Shown: positions 36,210-47,664, numbered from the stretch's first letter. The stretch: DNA of 64,000 nucleotides from Symbiodinium microadriaticum (GCA_001939145.1 LSRX01001530.1:59285-123284), one strand, 5' to 3'. Numbers and translations: made by a program. Notes: a model not told the origin generated them from the letters alone.

Positions 36210-37292
36210 TTACAATGTAATCCACACATAAGGGTATTGGCACTGGGCTCTATGGGAAGTCAAGAATTTTATCTTCTGGGCCTTCTTGATGCACAGCTGC
36301 GAATCTATGCGGACTTTGTCCAAGAAAGATGTGTAATCCTCGGGATGGCTACTGCGAAGGTGCACACCAAGCACGCCAAGTCCGCAAAGCCGAGAAACAT
36401 AGATCGCACCAATGAGTGAAAGCACCGCCAGCACCGCTGCCAGGCGGGCCAAGAAGGCGTTGTTGACACCTCCTTCCTCGGGCAATCCAACTACGAATCA
36501 GCCAAGCTCTCATGCAGCCATGGAGCCTGCTCGATGTTCTCTTTCTGCACCTTGCTGCATCTGCTTGCAAATCTTGGGGTAAAGAATCATCGACAAAGCC
36601 TTCGGGCCCCACCTGACGAGTCTCGCCAGCGAGCGCCGCTGGCAGTTCTGGACAGTAGGAGCAAGCTGAAGGTTTTGCTGCTGAGACAAGTGCTGTGAAG
36701 GCGGCCTGGAACAGGTTGCACCCCACTGCACCCGGGAGCACCAGGCGGGAGCCGTTCTGTCAATATCTCCGGCTTTGGGTAGAGACGGCCTGAGTTTTTC
36801 CACCCATCCCGTTATCAAACGTGCCCGAACGAAAAATTGAAGAACCAAAAGGATAAAAGCAAAAGGATCAACCTCAAGTGCATCGAGTGACTGAAGCAGA
36901 GTTGCAAGTGCCCAAGACGTCGCCGAGCACAGAGCTGTCCCATTCTCCTCCCCTGCCAGGTTTCACAGCTGACTTCAGGCCTGAACTACTAATGTTACCT
37001 CTGGATGTGAGCTGATGTAAGGGGCCCTTTGCAGGCACGGCCTCGTCAACGCGAGTGTAGGTGCCAACGCAAAGCTCCTGCCGGTGCGAAAAGCAGCGCC
37101 CTACGAGATCTGGGCAGAACACCGGAGGTCGCTCCGGGCCCTGTTTAGATATTCCCTGTGCTGGCATGCGAGGCCGTCCTTGACTTCAAAGTGTTGCCGA
37201 AAGGTCGTTCCGCAGTCCCTTCGAGGGCGCTGTGCCCAGGCGTAGCTGAGAAGTAGAACCAGCACCAGTATGCCTTCGTCATTCTCAACCAT
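36210..37292 (-). CDS. Hypothetical secreted/membrane protein
   Basis: I do not recognise this protein. An ATG at 37292 opens MVENDEGILVLVLLLSYAWA, a clear signal peptide, followed by FRQHFEVKDGLACQHREYLN. Later minus-strand segments are FSHRQELCVGTYTRVDEAVP (37.08 kb), NCQRRSLARLVRWGPKALSM and MILYPKICKQMQQGAEREHR (36.6 kb). Last comes a transmembrane stretch, FLARLAAVLAVLSLIGAIYV (36.44 kb), followed by SSHPEDYTSFLDKVRIDSQL. Type I membrane topology with a short cytosolic tail is plausible. The AT-rich stretch 36140-36230 lies just downstream of the stop. Confidence 0.45.
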
Positions 37293-37479
37293 GAGTGGCA
37301 GGAGGTGCCCGTGCGTACTCTGGAAGTGGCTTCGACTAAACGCAGGGCCCCACGCTGAAGATCAGCAGCAGTCCGCGCGAAACCATCGATGCTTCAATCC
37401 GCAGAACCCAGATCCAAAACATGATGACAAGAACCTCGGATGATCACATGGAGTCAGCAAACAGGAGGTTGGTTGCAGG

Positions 37480-37649
37480 CTTACCATCTGACGGTGCATG
37501 TCAAGGCGAGTGCGAAAACCAGAGCAAGGAAGCAGAGGACCTCGCAGAAGGACGAAAGATCGGGGAAACAGCTCAAGACCTCTACACTCGGGGCTGAGGG
37601 CTTCGCATTGCCCAGGTAGGCTCTCACCGCCCCTCCACAAGGTTCGCAA
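37480..37649 (-). CDS. Possible exon with a hydrophobic segment
   Basis: One minus-strand frame reads NAKPSAPSVEVLSCFPDLSS followed by FCEVLCFLALVFALALTCTV, a membrane or signal-like stretch. Other frames are also open, so coding status is uncertain. Confidence 0.25.
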
Positions 37650-37999
37650 GACACCAGAGCGTGACTTGGACCATCGCGAATCTCACCGCCTGGCTGCGCT
37701 TCCTGGCCACGGCCCCAACAGATGAAACCTCAGCTCGGACCCTCGGACTTCTGCTGATCCGACGGCTTATTCTGTGACCTGAGGGAAGAACGACCCCGCT
37801 TCGTCAGAAGCACTGATGCAGAGTCTTCACGCGGTTGAAACAAAAGCCAGAGCCCACAGGTGCTTACCTCAGAAGTGTGAGGTTCTTCACATGACCGTTT
37901 GGGATGCACAGCTCTGTTTGGTGAAGCGGACCTGTGTGTTACAAGACGTTTCCCTTTTCAGTCGCAGACGCTAGGTCCCAGACGATGTTTAGGATTCGC

Positions 38000-38436
38000 C
38001 GGAATGCTGGCACCTGCTTCACCTGAAACCACATCTTCACGCCTTCCGGATGCTGCAGGTGCCATTACCAGAGCATGCTTAGCACGGGGCCTCCATTCGG
38101 ATGGCAGCAACGACCGCATCACCTTGGTCTAGTCACTCGAAGCCGGACGTGCAGACGAGCCACCTTTAGGGGGAAGCAAACCCCCTCCCCCCGTCCCTGT
38201 AATCTGAACTCCTGGCTTTCATCTGCCAGGTTGTCCTGCCATTGGGCTCTGGCTTCTGCCAAGAATGAAAGCACTTCAGTCTCACAGCCCGGGTCTCCTT
38301 GCTGAAGTGCTGTATTACGTGGACGAGTGATCTCCGATCGGCCACGGAGCCGAACAAAGCATCGGCATGGGGACATCCCTGAGTTCCAGCAGTTGAAGAG
38401 TTCAAGCAGAAGGCTTCTACTCTGCAGACACAGCAA
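38000..38436 (-). CDS. Hypothetical protein exons
   Basis: I do not recognise this protein. The minus strand (38130-38330) reads CETEVLSFLAEARAQWQDNL, ADESQEFRLQGRGEGVCFPL and KVARLHVRLRVT. A second segment (38000-38120) reads VMRSLLPSEWRPRAKHALVM. Both look coding and are probably consecutive exons. No domain or membrane segment was seen. Confidence 0.4.
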
Positions 38437-38444
38437 CGAATACC

Positions 38445-38940
38445 TTACAGATTGACGTCGGCCTTCAGCTCCTCCTCATCCTCGTCCTCGTCGTCGGAAC
38501 CCCTTCAGGCGGCCAGAAAAGGGGTCGGTGCAACAGAAGCAGCGCTGAGCATGACTGCACAAGCCTGTCGTGCTGCCAAGCTTCCCATCACCATACTCTT
38601 CATCAAGCAGCTTTGCCTGGTGCCCCTCAACTGCTGCCATGGCACCTACACTCCATGATTCAAAGACGCGCTTCCATACCCATGTCAAGTTGGCTTGCGG
38701 TTGATGTGGGTTTTCTTGCTGTTGAGGCTACGACGGCAGGTGAGCCCTCGGAAATGGATCGGATGCTTCACTGTGCCGGTCATTGCTGCAGGTGCCCAGG
38801 TTGCGCCGTTCGTTCCGTCCTGCTGCATCCTCTGCACAACAGACATCCCTGAAGCGACCACTCGAAAAGAACATGCATTGGTTTGGCATGAGAAAGCATT
38901 CCTCTCTCTCGAGCCAAGTCGTGGCGGCCACCCCTCCCAT
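38445..38940 (-). CDS. Hypothetical protein with acidic C-terminal tail
   Basis: I do not recognise this protein. Minus-strand segments read TTWLEREECFLMPNQCMFFS (38.88 kb), VWKRVFESWSVGAMAAVEGH followed by QAKLLDEEYGDGKLGS (38.6 kb), and a final exon GSDDEDEDEEELKADVNL with TAA at 38445-38447. The last exon follows a pyrimidine-rich stretch ending CTGAAG. A GC-AG intron with GCAGCA at its 5' side would fit. The acidic tail suggests a nuclear or chaperone-type protein, but that is a guess. The 126-bp inverted-repeat element sits about 20 bp upstream of the first segment. Confidence 0.45.
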
Positions 38941-38960
38941 CTGCAGAGTTCAACAAGTGT

Positions 38961-39086
38961 CTACTTGGAGGATCATGGGACTTAGTAAGTAAGGTTATAA
39001 GTCCCTTAACTGGGGTTCTAAGTAAATATAAATATGGTTACCTTAATTATAACCCTAGTTACTAAGTCCCATGATCCTTTAAGTAG
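38961..39086. mobile_element. MITE-like element, 126 bp, with 40-bp terminal inverted repeats
   Basis: The left arm (38961-39000) begins CTACTTGGAGGATCATGGGA. The right arm (39047-39086) is its reverse complement with about four mismatches across 40 bp. The loop is 46 bp and AT-rich. No coding capacity was found, and no obvious target-site duplication was seen. It abuts telomere-like degenerate sequence on its right side. Confidence 0.75.
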
Positions 39087-39275
39087 GACTCAAACCACAA
39101 GTGTACCCTTAGCCCTAAGCCATGAGTCACCCAAACCCTAAGCCTAAACTCTAAAGATCCCAAAACTCCAACCCTAAAAGTAGAACCAAAACCTACTCCC
39201 GAAACCTGAAACCCTGGAACTGAAAAACCCAAAAACCGAAAAAATCTCAACTTACATCCCTCAGCCCTAAACCGA
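39087..39275. repeat. Degenerate CCCTAAA-like tract
   Basis: Repeated CCCTAA, CCTAAG and CCAAAACC words with many substitutions, resembling decayed CCCTAAA telomere repeat. An open minus frame through it is rich in Gly-Phe-Arg-Val, as expected from such a repeat. Confidence 0.5.
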
Positions 39276-39359
39276 GAGGGTTGCATGGCTTCCCTTTGCC
39301 AAGTCCTCGCAGAGCCCGGCAACGCTGGGCATCATGGCCGTCTCGGCAGCTCGAGCCTT

Positions 39360-39600
39360 CTTTTTCGGTAAATGTTGTTTCTACGTAGCTTCCCTCCTAT
39401 TTGTTGTGTTTGAAAGTGTTTTGTATGACTTTCAAAGCCGCTTTCGAAGGGTCTTGATGTGGTTCAAATCTTGCTTTATGGTTTTGTAGGGTGTGTAAAA
39501 GGCTTGTGTAGGGATATGTTAGAGCGGTTAAATAGGGTTGTGCAGGGTGTGCTAGAATTGCTAGAAGGCTTTATTTGGTTGTATTTTATAGGTTTCTATG
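39360..39600. other. AT/GT-rich stretch without a gene
   Basis: T- and GT-rich sequence, clearly lower in GC than its neighbours. No coding segment is visible. Confidence 0.5.
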
Positions 39601-40270
39601 GAGCTTAAGTGGTTTAAGATCTGAGGAGTTCTTGAACATCCTACTCCGGGAGCGCAAGAAGCCAAAGCCAAGCACTGAGCCCGCGACCCACATGAAGTAA
39701 ATAGAACCAGATAAGCGGAACTCGCCTGTATTCCTCGGCGAAGGGATTTCTTGCACATGAAGTGGCCCATGTGCACGCAAAGAGAACTGATCATCAGCCT
39801 GAGCTTCAGCAAGACAAGCTCTCATCTAACTGAGCTTATTTCGCAGAGGTATTCCGCAAAATTCGGATGGAGTGGTCCCGGCCTGTTTGTTTCCGTCTCC
39901 CTGGAACGAGCCTTAGATAAGGGTTGTGGCGGAACAGTACAAATCTGCAGAACTCAGTCTCCCACATCACGGCTCATTGAGGCAAGCCGAAGAAGACCGC
40001 AAACTGCAACCTCGGTCGACTTTTTTTGCTAGAGTTCAAGGATTAGGGATTATAGGGTTAAGGTTGAGCAACATCTATGCCCTGACAAAGGCAGAACAGC
40101 AATCTCGCGTCGTCTTGGCACATGACAAATTGGTTCAATGGATGCAAAGACTTAAAGGCTAGGAAAGGAAAGCGTGAGGAAGCCGATTCCAAAACTGTCG
40201 TTTGTGTCCTAATGTGCCGGTAATGGCAAGCACAGGCAGGACAAAGAACGGGCAGCCAAAGATGGTCTGC
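39600..40270 (-). CDS. Hypothetical protein exons with one membrane segment
   Basis: I do not recognise this protein. Minus-strand segments read VLESASSRFPFLAFKSLHPL (40.17 kb), SRETETNRPGPLHPNFAEYL (39.88 kb), and LAEAQADDQFSLRAHGPLHV followed by SGSIYFMWVAGSVLGFGFLR (39.65-39.81 kb). The last contains a probable transmembrane stretch. Order and strand fit one gene. Splice sites were not placed. Confidence 0.35.
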
Positions 40271-40899
40271 CAAGCCATCTTTCGTAGCCTACGCGTAGCG
40301 AAACCGTCAGAGCACCAAGTCGCCGAAAGCAAAACTGCGTTAAACTCAGCTTCTCTCCTTGAGCGACAGCATCTGTTTTCGAAAACGGATCAAACGGATC
40401 CGGTTCTTCGCCGCCGCCTTAAAACTACAACCACCCTGCTTTTCGTGTGGGCCAGGAATGCCTCATTACTGTGATGTAACACGCAGCCCGCGGCCCATGG
40501 AACACGCAGACCTCAGCCCCTGAAGGAACAGACTTACACATTGGCTTGGATACAATCACTATAGGGCGCAAGCGTTCAGGCCAGCGAAGAAGAAAGCCAC
40601 TCCCCAGAACCTGCCAGCTGGAGAAAGGATGGAACTCCCAAGAAATGGCCCAGACACTCGCCCATGATTTTCACCACAGCTCTCAAACAACTTCTAAAAC
40701 GACGATCGGCGGGGTCAAGTGTTCCCCGGTGCGATCATCCAGCGGCGTAGACTTGCAGGTTCCCCGCAAAGCCCACTGTCACAAACAAAAAGGGCTTAAA
40801 CAATTGCTAGAAAGGGTAGTTGAGACTGTACACTGTCAAGCCCCCGGGTGCTTGGAAGCACGAAAACAAAATCGCTGGCCCATGCCGCGCCATTGGTTC

Positions 40900-41974
40900 G
40901 ACTCAGTGGCGCTAACATGTTTTGGCCACGAGCTACAGGTTCAGGTTGGGCTTGCCCATAGTAAGCTATCCGCTATCCCAAGGCAGAGCCAACTCTCCAC
41001 TTACACGTCAGTCATCATCAGTCATTGTGTGTGTCTGTACACCTTGGAGTGCGTGCAGCACAGGGAACCACTTGCAATGAACCAGATCGAGGACGGGGCG
41101 GCGAACAGCAAGACGATGGACAGCACCACCGGGTGGGCGGCAGACACAGCTGAGGCCTTCAAGAAACAAAACAGTCGCAGCTTTGTGAGGCGGTCAGGGC
41201 ACGACACATTGGCACATCTCGCGGCCCTCCAGCCTGATCTCGAGGGCAGCCGGTCGAAGTCAGGCGGCCATCATCGCGGAGATCGTGAACGAGACTCAGA
41301 GTCAAAGGTTGAATTGATCGCCCTTCCAAGCCGGTGGACTCTCAAAACCAAGAACGTGGCTCGTTGTATTCCTGTGGGTAATTGCCACCCGGGAGGAAGT
41401 CGTCGTGAAACTGATGGTACACTTCAGCCTTTCAAATGGCGAAAGGACTAAGACTAAGACTGTCCCGTGCGAGGCCTTTGCTGCCCTTGCCTGGTAGAAT
41501 GGATACAGGGCGGTATCATAGACCCACACGAGAGCCTAGAACAAGCGCTTGGTTGATTGAGTGGGAGTTCCAGTTGGGAATTGGCAGTTCTGCACGGCTC
41601 AGCATGGCATAGAAAGAGCACTTGCCTTGCCCAAGGTGTCAGGATCGTCGCCATTGCCTGCCTCGACGCTTATCCAAACAAGCAGACAAATCACGGCTCC
41701 GCCGAATGCACTGCCCAATCTGTCTCAATCTCATGTGCGAGCTCCCACTCTTTCTTTCTTCGGGCAGTAGAGGATTGCGAACCGTGATGCTGAGAGGCAA
41801 GATACTTCCTGTGAAGGCAAGGATTCCGAACAGAATGTCCAAGATCGAGAAAGATGGGGAACAAAAGCAGCCCTTTAACCGCCAGCCCAGCATTTGTTCC
41901 CAAGTGATTACTTGCACTTTGATTGTGCTGCTGGCTATGCTGCGGCTGATTGCCTTAGATTTCCGACAACTCAC
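40900..41974 (-). CDS. Hypothetical multi-pass membrane protein
   Basis: I do not recognise this protein. Minus-strand segments read VITWEQMLGWRLKGCFCSPS then FSILDILFGILAFTGSILPL (41.9 kb), MWVYDTALYPFYQARAAKAS then GTVLVLVLSPFERLKCTISF (41.45 kb), and LTKLRLFCFLKASAVSAAHP then VVLSIVLLFAAPSSIWFIAS (41.1 kb). Each carries a hydrophobic span. The plus strand has a 301-codon open frame (40546-41451), the longest of the window, but its composition reads as the antisense of these exons. Confidence 0.45.
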
Positions 41975-42442
41975 TCTCTCTACCGCGACAAAGGAGGCAG
42001 GCGGACACCTACCCCCTCGCCACGCAGACGCACACCTGCAGGTCTCGGCAGGGTTTTAACAAATCCAGTGGCGGTTTCCCCCGGTCGGCTCGGCTATACC
42101 GGGGCTTGTCGAAGATCAATGACACCGCTTGTTGCTGAAAAGCCAATCTTGTGACCGGTAATTAGGGTATCAAGGGGCGCTCTGTCTTCTTCCACACAGC
42201 CAAAAAAGCATAGCGGACGCACTACCGCCCGCGCTCACGAGTACCACAAAATGCTGAGGCAACAAGGCGGTCACCTGACAAACCCCCTGAACCGCCTGTA
42301 CTTTAAGTAGCATCCTCCCGCCTCTCCCCTCGTCTGCCCCCTGCGGGGTCTTCTCTACTGTCACTCAATTGGTGAAGTGTATCGGTGTATCGGGTCTGGA
42401 GCTGCAACAGTCCCCCGCACACCGGAAATCAGAAATTAGAAA

Positions 42443-44265
42443 ATGTATGTTACACTCGCTCCAAACTCGGCTCGCACTGTAGGGCCCGGCACAAAGAAAG
42501 CAACAACTGTACTACCCCGAACTGCACAGGTATTTGGCACTTCTGACCTAGCTGCAACACACACTTTCACTAGGTTCGCATGTGACGTTCGCAGAATCCC
42601 TAAGGCCCCTAGGATAACTGGTTGCAATGTGCCTACAAGGTCCGAGCCCCAGAAAGCAGTGAGGACCTCGAGCCCGGGCGGAGAGTGCCGAGAATAGAGC
42701 GACAGGCTGTCAGAGGGCAGGTCCGGTGCCGTGCCCTGCTCTGATAGCAGAGCCATCGACCTCAACGGTTGCTTCGTGGAACTACGCGACCTCGAGCCCG
42801 GGGCCCTCGACTGCCAGATAGTCGGGAACGGAGCCCCACTACCACTGCAGCAGCTCCTGCAAGCGGGGGACAGTATATCTGCAACTGCCAGGCCGTGATC
42901 GGCGGCCCTACACACACCGAACCAGTGCGGTTGACATATCTGCCGCCGACGGGGGCAGGCCAAAGCACACCCTACCCGACGTCAGACTGTCAACGCAACG
43001 ACCGGAAGAGCCCGGCAGCGGACCAGCCGGCAAGACATGCCTGTGCGTCTCGAAAACTGGGGCTGTTAGCAGCCGCCACCTTCAGTACAGTCCGACGCCG
43101 CAACAGCGCGATCGCAATTGTTTTTAAGTTTAGAGAATGCGGCCGTCCCAGCACACTCGGCCGGGGGCAAACCACGGCGACCACCGCCACGGCCAACCAG
43201 AGCAGGGGAATCCACCTAGCCAAGCTGCCAACACCCGTAACCTTAACTGCGCACCCCCGCACACGAAACAACCGCGAGTCACGCAGGAGAACGAGAAGAA
43301 AGGAGCTCAGGTGGCCCTATCACGATGGACAAGGTGACCAGAAAGCGAGGCGCGCGTCAAGGCTGCTGTGCAAGCGGCGTGCAAGCAAAAAGGCTGCGAC
43401 AAGTTTGACCACCAATCCTGGAAAGAACTGGGGATGACGCTGCGGAGGAGTGGGCTCGAGTACAGCCGCACGCCGCCACAAAGAGCGCAGGGGACGAGCA
43501 GCACCAGCAGAGTGCTCGAAGACGGCTCAACTACATCGGCGTCGTCCGGATGAGCTTGCAGGACATGGACGGCGCGTCTCCGGAGCAGGAAACCCACCAA
43601 CACGCGATCTACTAGGACCTTCATGGGGGAGCGAGACCTTCACCAGGCCACGATGGGCCATTCGGGGCAACAACTCACTGCCGGCTTGGAAGAGGTTAGA
43701 TAGGTTAGGAACACCGTGGGCGCAGTTGCCGTGGGAACCTTGAGTGGCTTGCCTCGTGGCCACGCTGCTGGAGTACGCAGAAGAACAGAAGAACTCTTGG
43801 ACTCTGGACGAAGTGGGCATGCTCAACTTTGTCCGCCCGGCCGTTATGACGGCGCTGGCGGAAGGGGGCCGCAAACAGCCACCTCCCAGAGCGGGGGACC
43901 ATGATGAGCAACGCCTGGGGGTGATGCGCGACATCCGAGCCGTCTTGGGCTTCGTCACAGAAGGAGGTGAACAAGTTCGCATGGTCCTGTCGCAGACGAA
44001 TCAGGCGGCCAACGACCACATGGACACGCAAACTACTGAAGAGGGAACAGGGTGGCAATCTTTGTTTGGACCACAAACGCAAGCGGATGCGGGGCCATGG
44101 CGTCCTCCTTTGACGACGGAGCAATGGCCGGGGAGCCTTCCCAGCACGGGCGATGAGGCCCCACCCACGCCATGGCCCACAGACGACGAGCTGGTTGCGG
44201 CGATGGAGGCATATGAGTTCCAAAATAGAGCAACAGATCTCTTCTTCTTCTTCCCCAGGGCATGA
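42443..44265 (+). CDS. Hypothetical plus-strand multi-exon protein
   Basis: I do not recognise this protein. Plus-strand segments look coding: MYVTLAPNSARTVGPGTKKA (from 42443), CFVELRDLEPGALDCQIVGN then APLPLQQLLQAGDSISA (42.77-42.9 kb), MGERDLHQATMGHSGQQLTA (43.63 kb), and a strong final block (43.75-44.25 kb) with LEYAEEQKNSWTLDEVGMLN, QRLGVMRDIRAVLGFVTEGG and WPTDDELVAAMEAYEFQNRA. The last block runs into CTTCTTCTTCTTCCCCAG (about 44243-44260), a good 3' splice site, so the true exon may end earlier and the gene continue. It is GC-rich, opposite in strand to its neighbours, and could be a mobile-element gene. The minus strand at 42436-42963 is also open. Confidence 0.4.
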
Positions 44266-44601
44266 GGGGTCGGTAAGACCCCCCGGCCAGTTGGCCCCCC
44301 AAATTTCATGGGGTTTTCAGGGGGTGTGAAAACTGCTGTTTTCCGGAGGTTGTTCCCCGACAGTACTGCTTTGGGACACCCATGAATTCTCTGCTGGATG
44401 CTGCTTTTCCTTTGAGTGGGTTTAATCGAAAGGAGCGACCCTAGCGCTGCAGTTTACCAGAACGATAGTTCCCAGCACATCTCCAGCAGGTGTCAACATG
44501 TTTCCCTATGCTTCTGCTATGGTTCGCAGAGATAAACTGCTATCGAGGGATTGCTGCAAAACACTGCATTGGCGAATACTGGCAAGTTACAACACAACAC
44601 T

Positions 44602-44640
44602 CTCTCTCTCTCTCTCTCCCTCTCGCTCTCTCGCTCTCCG
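44602..44640. repeat. (CT)n microsatellite
   Basis: CTCTCT run with a few CCCT and CGCT interruptions. The flanks 44300-44860 hold no convincing gene. Confidence 0.9.
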
Positions 44641-44855
44641 GGTGAATGGTGCAAAATCGCAACACGGCGGCGTGCCCTGAGTTCGAACCACCAGCCATCG
44701 CGCTGAGCGCGACCTTGCAATGTGCGTTGCGGCATTGGCTGGCATGGTACCCCTAAGCCGAGGTCCAAGCTCGCTTGGCTCGCGTTCACCGTCTGGAGCA
44801 GCGAGGAGCTGATGCCACCAGGCACACCAATGGCAGCACGGTAATCAGCACCTGC

Positions 44856-45170
44856 TCAGCTTCTGACACGATGGGCAGCACCCGTCCTGCGCCCGTGGCC
44901 TATGTCCATCACATCCACGCGGTCTTTCCCCACGAAGAGAGACCAGAAGACTGCTCCGAAATCGGGCAGCGTGCCTAGGATGAGAAGTTGCGAAGCACGG
45001 TTCACGTGCAGCTTCAAAAGGCACTGCGTAATTAGCGCTATCGTCCGACCCACAGCAAACGCAAAATGATGCAACCTTGTGCAAATCAGTATGTAATAAT
45101 AAACTGTCGACGTTTTTTGGAACTCTCGCGCAATCTTCGCGATTTTGTGCCCGTGAATCACACGCACAGA
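44856..45170 (-). CDS. Hypothetical membrane protein exon
   Basis: I do not recognise this protein. The minus strand reads KIAKIAREFQKTSTVYYYIL, GRTIALITQCLLKLHVNRAS, QLLILGTLPDFGAVFWSLFV and GKDRVDVMDIGHGRRTG, with two hydrophobic stretches. It resembles in style the other membrane exons at 30.9-42 kb and 47.6-49.3 kb. Flanking exons were not found. Confidence 0.4.
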   Translation of the reverse strand, partial: SVRVIHGHKIAKIAREFQKTSTVYYYILICTRLHHFAFAVGRTIALITQCLLKLHVNRASQLLILGTLPDFGAVFWSLFVGKDRVDVMDIGHGRRTGAAHRVRS

Positions 45171-45419
45171 TGAAAATGAGTGATGGCGATGAATGCTGAG
45201 GGCAATGACGCTGATCCGCTTCTTGCATGCTGGTATTCCGAGTACCGCTGCTCTTCTGCTGTTCTGGCCTTACGTACCGCATCCTTTTAGTTTGCATTTC
45301 GTTGAACAGTTTGCTTGGCTTGATATTCCTTCGTAGTCTACAACGACCGCCGGCATTCTATGCTCAGGTTCGGTTGGGTTCGTGAAAAGTAAGCCCGAGC
45401 GTATTTATGTATGTCCCTA

Positions 45420-45454
45420 TTTAGATATGTATATGCAGTATGTGTATGTATGTA

Positions 45455-45505
<51 letters not shown>

Positions 45506-45890
45506 ATGTATATATGAATATATGTATGGATGTGTATATATATATATATATATATATGTGTGTTTATATTTATATTTATATCTATATTTATATTTATATT
45601 TATATCTATATTTATATTTATATTTATTTAGCTATTTACTTATTTATTTACTTATTTACTTATTTATTTATTCGTTTATTTATTCGTTTATATGCATGCA
45701 TGCATACATGCCTGCCTGTATGTATGCACGTATGTACACAATGCGTGCATGCATGCACACCTACAAACATACAACTATAGTATACATGTATACACTTAAA
45801 CATAGACACATAGATACGTATATACATAGATACATAGATACATACATACATACATACATACATACATACATCCTTACAAAAGGGAGCATA
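45420..45890. repeat. Compound (TA)n, (TATTTA)n, (CATA)n microsatellite block
   Basis: TATG and TA runs (45420-45560), TATTTATA hexamers passing into TATT tetramers (45565-45690), then CATG/CATA units to 45870. Tyrosine-isoleucine frames here are artefacts. 45890-46780 holds only weak, isolated open segments. Confidence 0.9.
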
Positions 45891-46829
45891 TCAACAAAAC
45901 GTAGCACCGGTTGACATACGATGACAGGGTCCACACAGCCGGTGGAAGACGCACATCGCGATAACGCGACAGAGTCTTCAGCCCGCGTGGTCAATACGCA
46001 TATCGATACATGTTGTGCCGGAGGCAATGTACTGCAAGACAGTTGAGTCCTGATTGACAACACTATGATTCCAGCTTTGCATCTGCTTCCTCTTTTCGAA
46101 CTCTCATGTCCAGACTATTCAAAACACAGGATGGAGCTGTTCGGGCTTCGGCTTCATGGAATTGCCTGCCACCTATCATCTTGTGTAGCTATGATTGTGC
46201 AAACTCATTCCGATTGCAAGCAAACTAGGATGCGCACCCGCTGCCTGTAAGACAACAAGACCAACATCAGCCTAGACTGAAGCATACAAATCAACGGGTG
46301 CCTGATGTCAGCACGAAGGCAACTTTAGAAAAACATCGGGTGAGTCAGATGGAAGTTGTTCACTGCTGTCTGTCCCGGTAAAGCATGCACCATGGCCTGC
46401 GAGCCGTAGAAAGAGTGACAACATCATTTATGACGACCATGGAGCAGCAATGTAAGTCTCAACGTCTGATTTGCAGAGATGTCACTCAAGGGTATAGAAA
46501 GGCCAACAACCTGACCCAGGTGACTCTCCAGCCGGCACGACAAGTCTGGAGCACAAACGGCATGGCCTCTGTGTGGCCCAGCTGCGCATAGTCATTGTAG
46601 CAGGCTTTGCCATCTGCATTCACGCTGTTGCCGCCGGCATAGCCTGCTCTCACACGACGAAAACAGGCCTTAGAAACCCGAGGGCTCCAGCCTGTTAATG
46701 ACGTGTAGGTTGAGGCGTTGCCTCAGTCTCTGATCGTAGCCGCCCCCGGCTTTTGTCAGACGTACTTAGACTCTAGACTTGGCTTCAGCTTGGCAAACTC
46801 GCCAGGGGGCGGCCCAAAATGTTGGCTTC

Positions 46830-46991
46830 CGCCTCAATGAATGCGTGCTGGACGTGCCAAAAGCCTCAGAAATTTTCGCAGAAGCGCAACAGACTTATAA
46901 TAGCATCTACAGAGGGCTGCTGAAGGCCGGACATCCGGAACCAAAGTACACAAAGACGCTCTCGTCCTGTGTCGCTCAGAGCTCAGAAATC
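46830..46991 (+). CDS. Possible exon, hypothetical protein
   Basis: A plus-strand frame reads ASEIFAEAQQTYNSIYRGLL, KAGHPEPKYTKTLSSCVAQS and SEIG and is followed by GTAAGA, a good 5' splice site. The opposite strand offers a competing signal-peptide-like start near 47075 (MFAKLSLLLALRAASA), so the strand is not settled. Confidence 0.3.
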
Positions 46992-47347
46992 GGTAAGAGC
47001 TGCTGCACATGCCCTGCGTCCTGCGCTGAAGCCGCTCTTAATGCCAGCAGCAGAGACAATTTGGCAAACATGATGCTAACACAAGCTCTCTGAGAAGGAT
47101 GTCGTTGTGGCATTTGATGTCAACTAGCACCTGTGTGCGATGGCAAATTTGCCGCAGGCTTGGTACCTGTCTTGAGAGGCTGAAAGCCTGTAAGGAAGCA
47201 ACGGCATGAGCTTTCGGTCCCGAACAATTTTGCCGTTCACATCCGGGCCTGACCCGAAGCACAATCTTCGCTAAGAAGTGGCCTAGGATGGGCACCTGCA
47301 GCGACGGCCGCTTGCGATTAGCCTTTAACAGTTTCTTAGTTCATACT

Positions 47348-47404
47348 GTATGCATATACATACATGTATGTGTGTATATATATATATACACATATATACA
47401 CACA
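47348..47404. repeat. (CATA)n/(TA)n microsatellite
   Basis: CATACATG, then TATATA, then ACACATATA units. Simple sequence. Confidence 0.85.
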
Positions 47405-47664
47405 AGCAAAAATCCCCTCCGGGCCTGTCTCCAGGCTTCGGCCCAATGCTCGGTCATTGGATTGCTCGGGTCATCCCGGTCGCAGGCGACTGGCGCACAG
47501 TGGCGGAAGCGGACGCGCAGCCATTGTGTTCGCATCATTGCAAGGCACAGTATGGCAGAGTGCAAGCCATGCAAGCTGCACGTGCGACGAAGGGAAAAGC
47601 AAAGTCCTAAGGTCACTGCACTGCGTTCATGCACGTTATCCTCCGGCATGGCAAAAAAATTAAC

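Noticed and set aside
40546-41451. Longest open frame of the window (301 codons, plus strand)
   Set aside because: Its composition is Ser/Arg/His-rich and it is antisense to minus-strand segments that look far more protein-like, including hydrophobic spans. Treated as a shadow.
42060-44360. LTR retrotransposon around the plus-strand gene
   Set aside because: I compared sequence left and right of the block and saw no direct long repeats; no reverse transcriptase, integrase or zinc-knuckle motif is visible.
44670-44740. tRNA-like GGTTCGAACTC box on the minus strand
   Set aside because: The flanking bases do not form a T-stem or an acceptor stem, and no matching A box was found.
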